Source: UM-FILTER-40-17 sp032251335 (GTDB lineage Bacteria; Bacteroidota; Bacteroidia; Flavobacteriales; Flavobacteriaceae). From it: DNA of 64,000 nucleotides. The notes beneath the pieces are model-generated. The model had not been told where the DNA came from. It saw only the letters and a program-made list of their open reading frames with translations, and searched no databases. Shown in pieces: positions 62,357-64,000 of the stretch. Location of the stretch: assembly GCA_032251335.1 (NCBI GenBank), contig JAVVDW010000007.1, positions 1 through 64,000 on the forward strand, in the 5' to 3' direction. Made by a program: the position numbers and the translations under genes. Positions within the stretch are counted from its first letter, which is position 1, and each line of letters starts with the position of its first letter.

Positions 62357-64000
62357 TTAGAAAATTTTATCGGGGTCTGTTAATTGGTTGAGTTGATCTC
62401 TTAAATCAGCTGAAAGCATGGACAGTCCAAGTTGGTAAGATGCATTCATCCATCCAAAACCGGAAGTTGTGATATAGTCAAATTCGGTGCCTACATTGCC
62501 GTATTCTGCATAAACCTTGTGTGTGCAGGCCACAACGTCGTATTTTTCGGGAATAGTGCCGTTGTAGTCCACGGCATTTCGGGTAATCATCCACAGCCAA
62601 CGATAGATACATTGTTGGGCTTCATCGAGAAAGCCGTAACGAACCAATCCGCGCCAAATTAGCATTTGATGGGGCGCCCATCCGTTGGGGTAATCCCATT
62701 GACGCTGGGGTTGGTCTTTGGCTATGTGCGACACTGAAGCTGCCGAGGTGGCCAGTATGCCTCCCTTGGCTAAGTAGTGCGCCATCAAGCAATTTTTTAT
62801 TTTTTCGGCTTGTTCGGTCGAACATATACCGCTCCAAAGTGGATAGAAATTGGTGGCTGATTCAAATGCTGTTTGTTTGCCTGTTTTCAAATTATAATCA
62901 AAAAAACTGCCTGCTGCTTCGTTCCACATGTATTTGTTCATAAGCATTTTTCTGGAAGCAGCTTTTTCTATCCAATAATCGGAATGGTAATATTTGCCTT
63001 TTGAGGTTTTGAATTTGTTGTTGAAGTAGGTTTTGATTAAATAGGCAAAATCATTTTCGTATTTGTAGAGCAAGGCGTTGAGATCGACACAATTGAGATC
63101 GGCGCAACAGTCATCCAATCGCCAAGAGGTGTCGTGACCGCTTTCGCGCAGGCTGCGGTCATGCCTAAAATACAAATCGAGGTCTTCGTCCACCAGCTGT
63201 CTTTGGCTGTACTTTTGTTCAAATTCTTGAAGAGAAAGGCCGTGTTTATATGCAAATTTCTGCAATACTTTTTCAAAATGACCCGGTTCGGTTTCCGGCG
63301 GCACACCTATTCCTTCGGCAAAATAGCGGTTCAGGCCGGTATGTGTCAATCTTTTTCCATCCACCATCCAAACGGTTTCATATTCTTTAATAGCCGTTTC
63401 CAAAGTTTCTTGTAACCATTTCAAATCTTGCGTATTTCCGGATTCAAAAACCTCTCTGATGAACGAACTCAAGAAGGGCGGTTGTGTTCTTGTCAGGTAA
63501 TAGGTTCGGTTTGCATTGAGTATTTTGCCGTAGTGTTCTATTTGGTAGCAAAAATTATCCACCATGGCTTTCGCCAAATCTACGCGGTCATCTAACAGCA
63601 GCCCCACTCCTTCAAAATAACTGTCCCAACCGTACATTTCGTTGAACCGACCACCGGGCACAACAAATGGAACACCTCTTTCATTTTCTATTTTTAAGGA
63701 CAAAATACCCGGTTTGTTGTTGATGCTCAGTACGTATTTAGGTGTTATTTTTTTGGGTAGGACGACCAACTCCATTTCGGGATGTGAACAGGCTATTTCG
63801 GAGAAATACTTTCTGCCTGTTTTGTCTGTGCAAGGCACATAGAGTCTTTGCTTGTCTGTCGACGCTTTATCGTCACCTAAAATAGTGGCCAAGCCGTCTT
63901 TATCTACACTTCGGGTGAGGTCATTCCAAAAGTAATCTCTTATCATACGCGAGATTCTGTCGGCGGGTGCTTCTTCAATTTTAGTAAGCGGTATCTCTGC
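62357..64000 (-). CDS. GH37 trehalase (5' end beyond the window)
   Basis: The frame stays open to the window end (residues AEIPLTKIEEAPADRISR precede the first internal ATG at 63946), so the true start is outside and the gene is truncated. The seen part covers trehalase signatures PGGRFNEMYGWDSYF and QWDYPNGWAP, with the GH37 (alpha/alpha)6 barrel. It hydrolyses trehalose to glucose. Absence of the N-terminus means a signal peptide cannot be judged. It leads the operon trehalase, GH100-like, PfkB kinase. Confidence 0.9.
   Translation of the reverse strand, partial: AEIPLTKIEEAPADRISRMIRDYFWNDLTRSVDKDGLATILGDDKASTDKQRLYVPCTDKTGRKYFSEIACSHPEMELVVLPKKITPKYVLSINNKPGILSLKIENERGVPFVVPGGRFNEMYGWDSYFEGVGLLLDDRVDLAKAMVDNFCYQIEHYGKILNANRTYYLTRTQPPFLSSFIREVFESGNTQDLKWLQETLETAIKEYETVWMVDGKRLTHTGLNRYFAEGIGVPPETEPGHFEKVLQKFAYKHGLSLQEFEQKYSQRQLVDEDLDLYFRHDRSLRESGHDTSWRLDDCCADLNCVDLNALLYKYENDFAYLIKTYFNNKFKTSKGKYYHSDYWIEKAASRKMLMNKYMWNEAAGSFFDYNLKTGKQTAFESATNFYPLWSGICSTEQAEKIKNCLMAHYLAKGGILATSAASVSHIAKDQPQRQWDYPNGWAPHQMLIWRGLVRYGFLDEAQQCIYRWLWMITRNAVDYNGTIPEKYDVVACTHKVYAEYGNVGTEFDYITTSGFGWMNASYQLGLSMLSADLRDQLNQLTDPDKIF

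Overview
The window comes from a member of the phylum Bacteroidota, most likely class Flavobacteriia. The evidence is direct: many genes are preceded by the Bacteroidota -7 element TAnnTTTG. There is an exosortase F gene with its associated membrane protein, a GLPGLI-family protein beside an outer-membrane beta-barrel receptor, a DUF6452/DUF6048 pair next to rlmD, and an M56 peptidase carrying TonB-receptor-plug-like repeats. No tRNA, rRNA, CRISPR array, integrase or intact insertion sequence was seen, so most of the window is ordinary chromosome.

Layout. 1-4.5 kb is an AT-rich accessory patch: the end of one GLPGLI-like gene, two paralogous secreted six-cysteine peptides behind a promoter whose spacer contains a run of nine G, then a second GLPGLI gene and a large TonB-dependent-receptor-like protein. 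4.5-10.2 kb has an LpxH-like phosphoesterase, a Crp/Fnr regulator, and a secreted carboxylesterase and GH3 beta-glucosidase that share an almost identical palindromic promoter. 10.3-22 kb is housekeeping: a fused FAD/Fe-S dehydrogenase, HtrA, DapF, two GNAT or lysozyme-like genes, MltG, GlmM, AcpH-like and Ggt. 22.3-26.2 kb holds XrtF and its partner, a DUF6702-like protein and an M1 peptidase. 26.2-31 kb holds a two-component system, DUF4870 and DUF3332 proteins and a MlaE/MlaF-type ABC pair.

31-37.3 kb carries ferritin with a small partner gene, then sucA, a secreted Dabb protein and sucB. 37.4-41.4 kb is a fructan/sucrose operon (GH32, MFS sugar porter, fructokinase). 42-53.5 kb is dense housekeeping: RsmI-like, low-molecular-weight phosphatase, DnaA, thioesterase, YigZ, HAD, RibD, GNAT, ZIP transporter, RNA methyltransferases, DUF6048/DUF6452 and RlmD. 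53.7-56.4 kb has an orphan membrane protein and a BlaI/BlaR-like pair. 56.7-64 kb has PanB, a second M1 peptidase, a NYN-LOTUS protein, and a sugar cluster (PfkB kinase, GH100-like glycosidase, GH37 trehalase running off the window end).

The most interesting parts are the putative phase-variable cysteine-rich peptide locus at the left edge and the two-promoter Crp/Fnr-type regulon. Several intergenic repeat families (three copies of one at 31 and 41 kb, two copies of a long hairpin at 41.6 and 57.6 kb) are also worth following. All functional calls rest on reading motifs in the translations; no database search was run.
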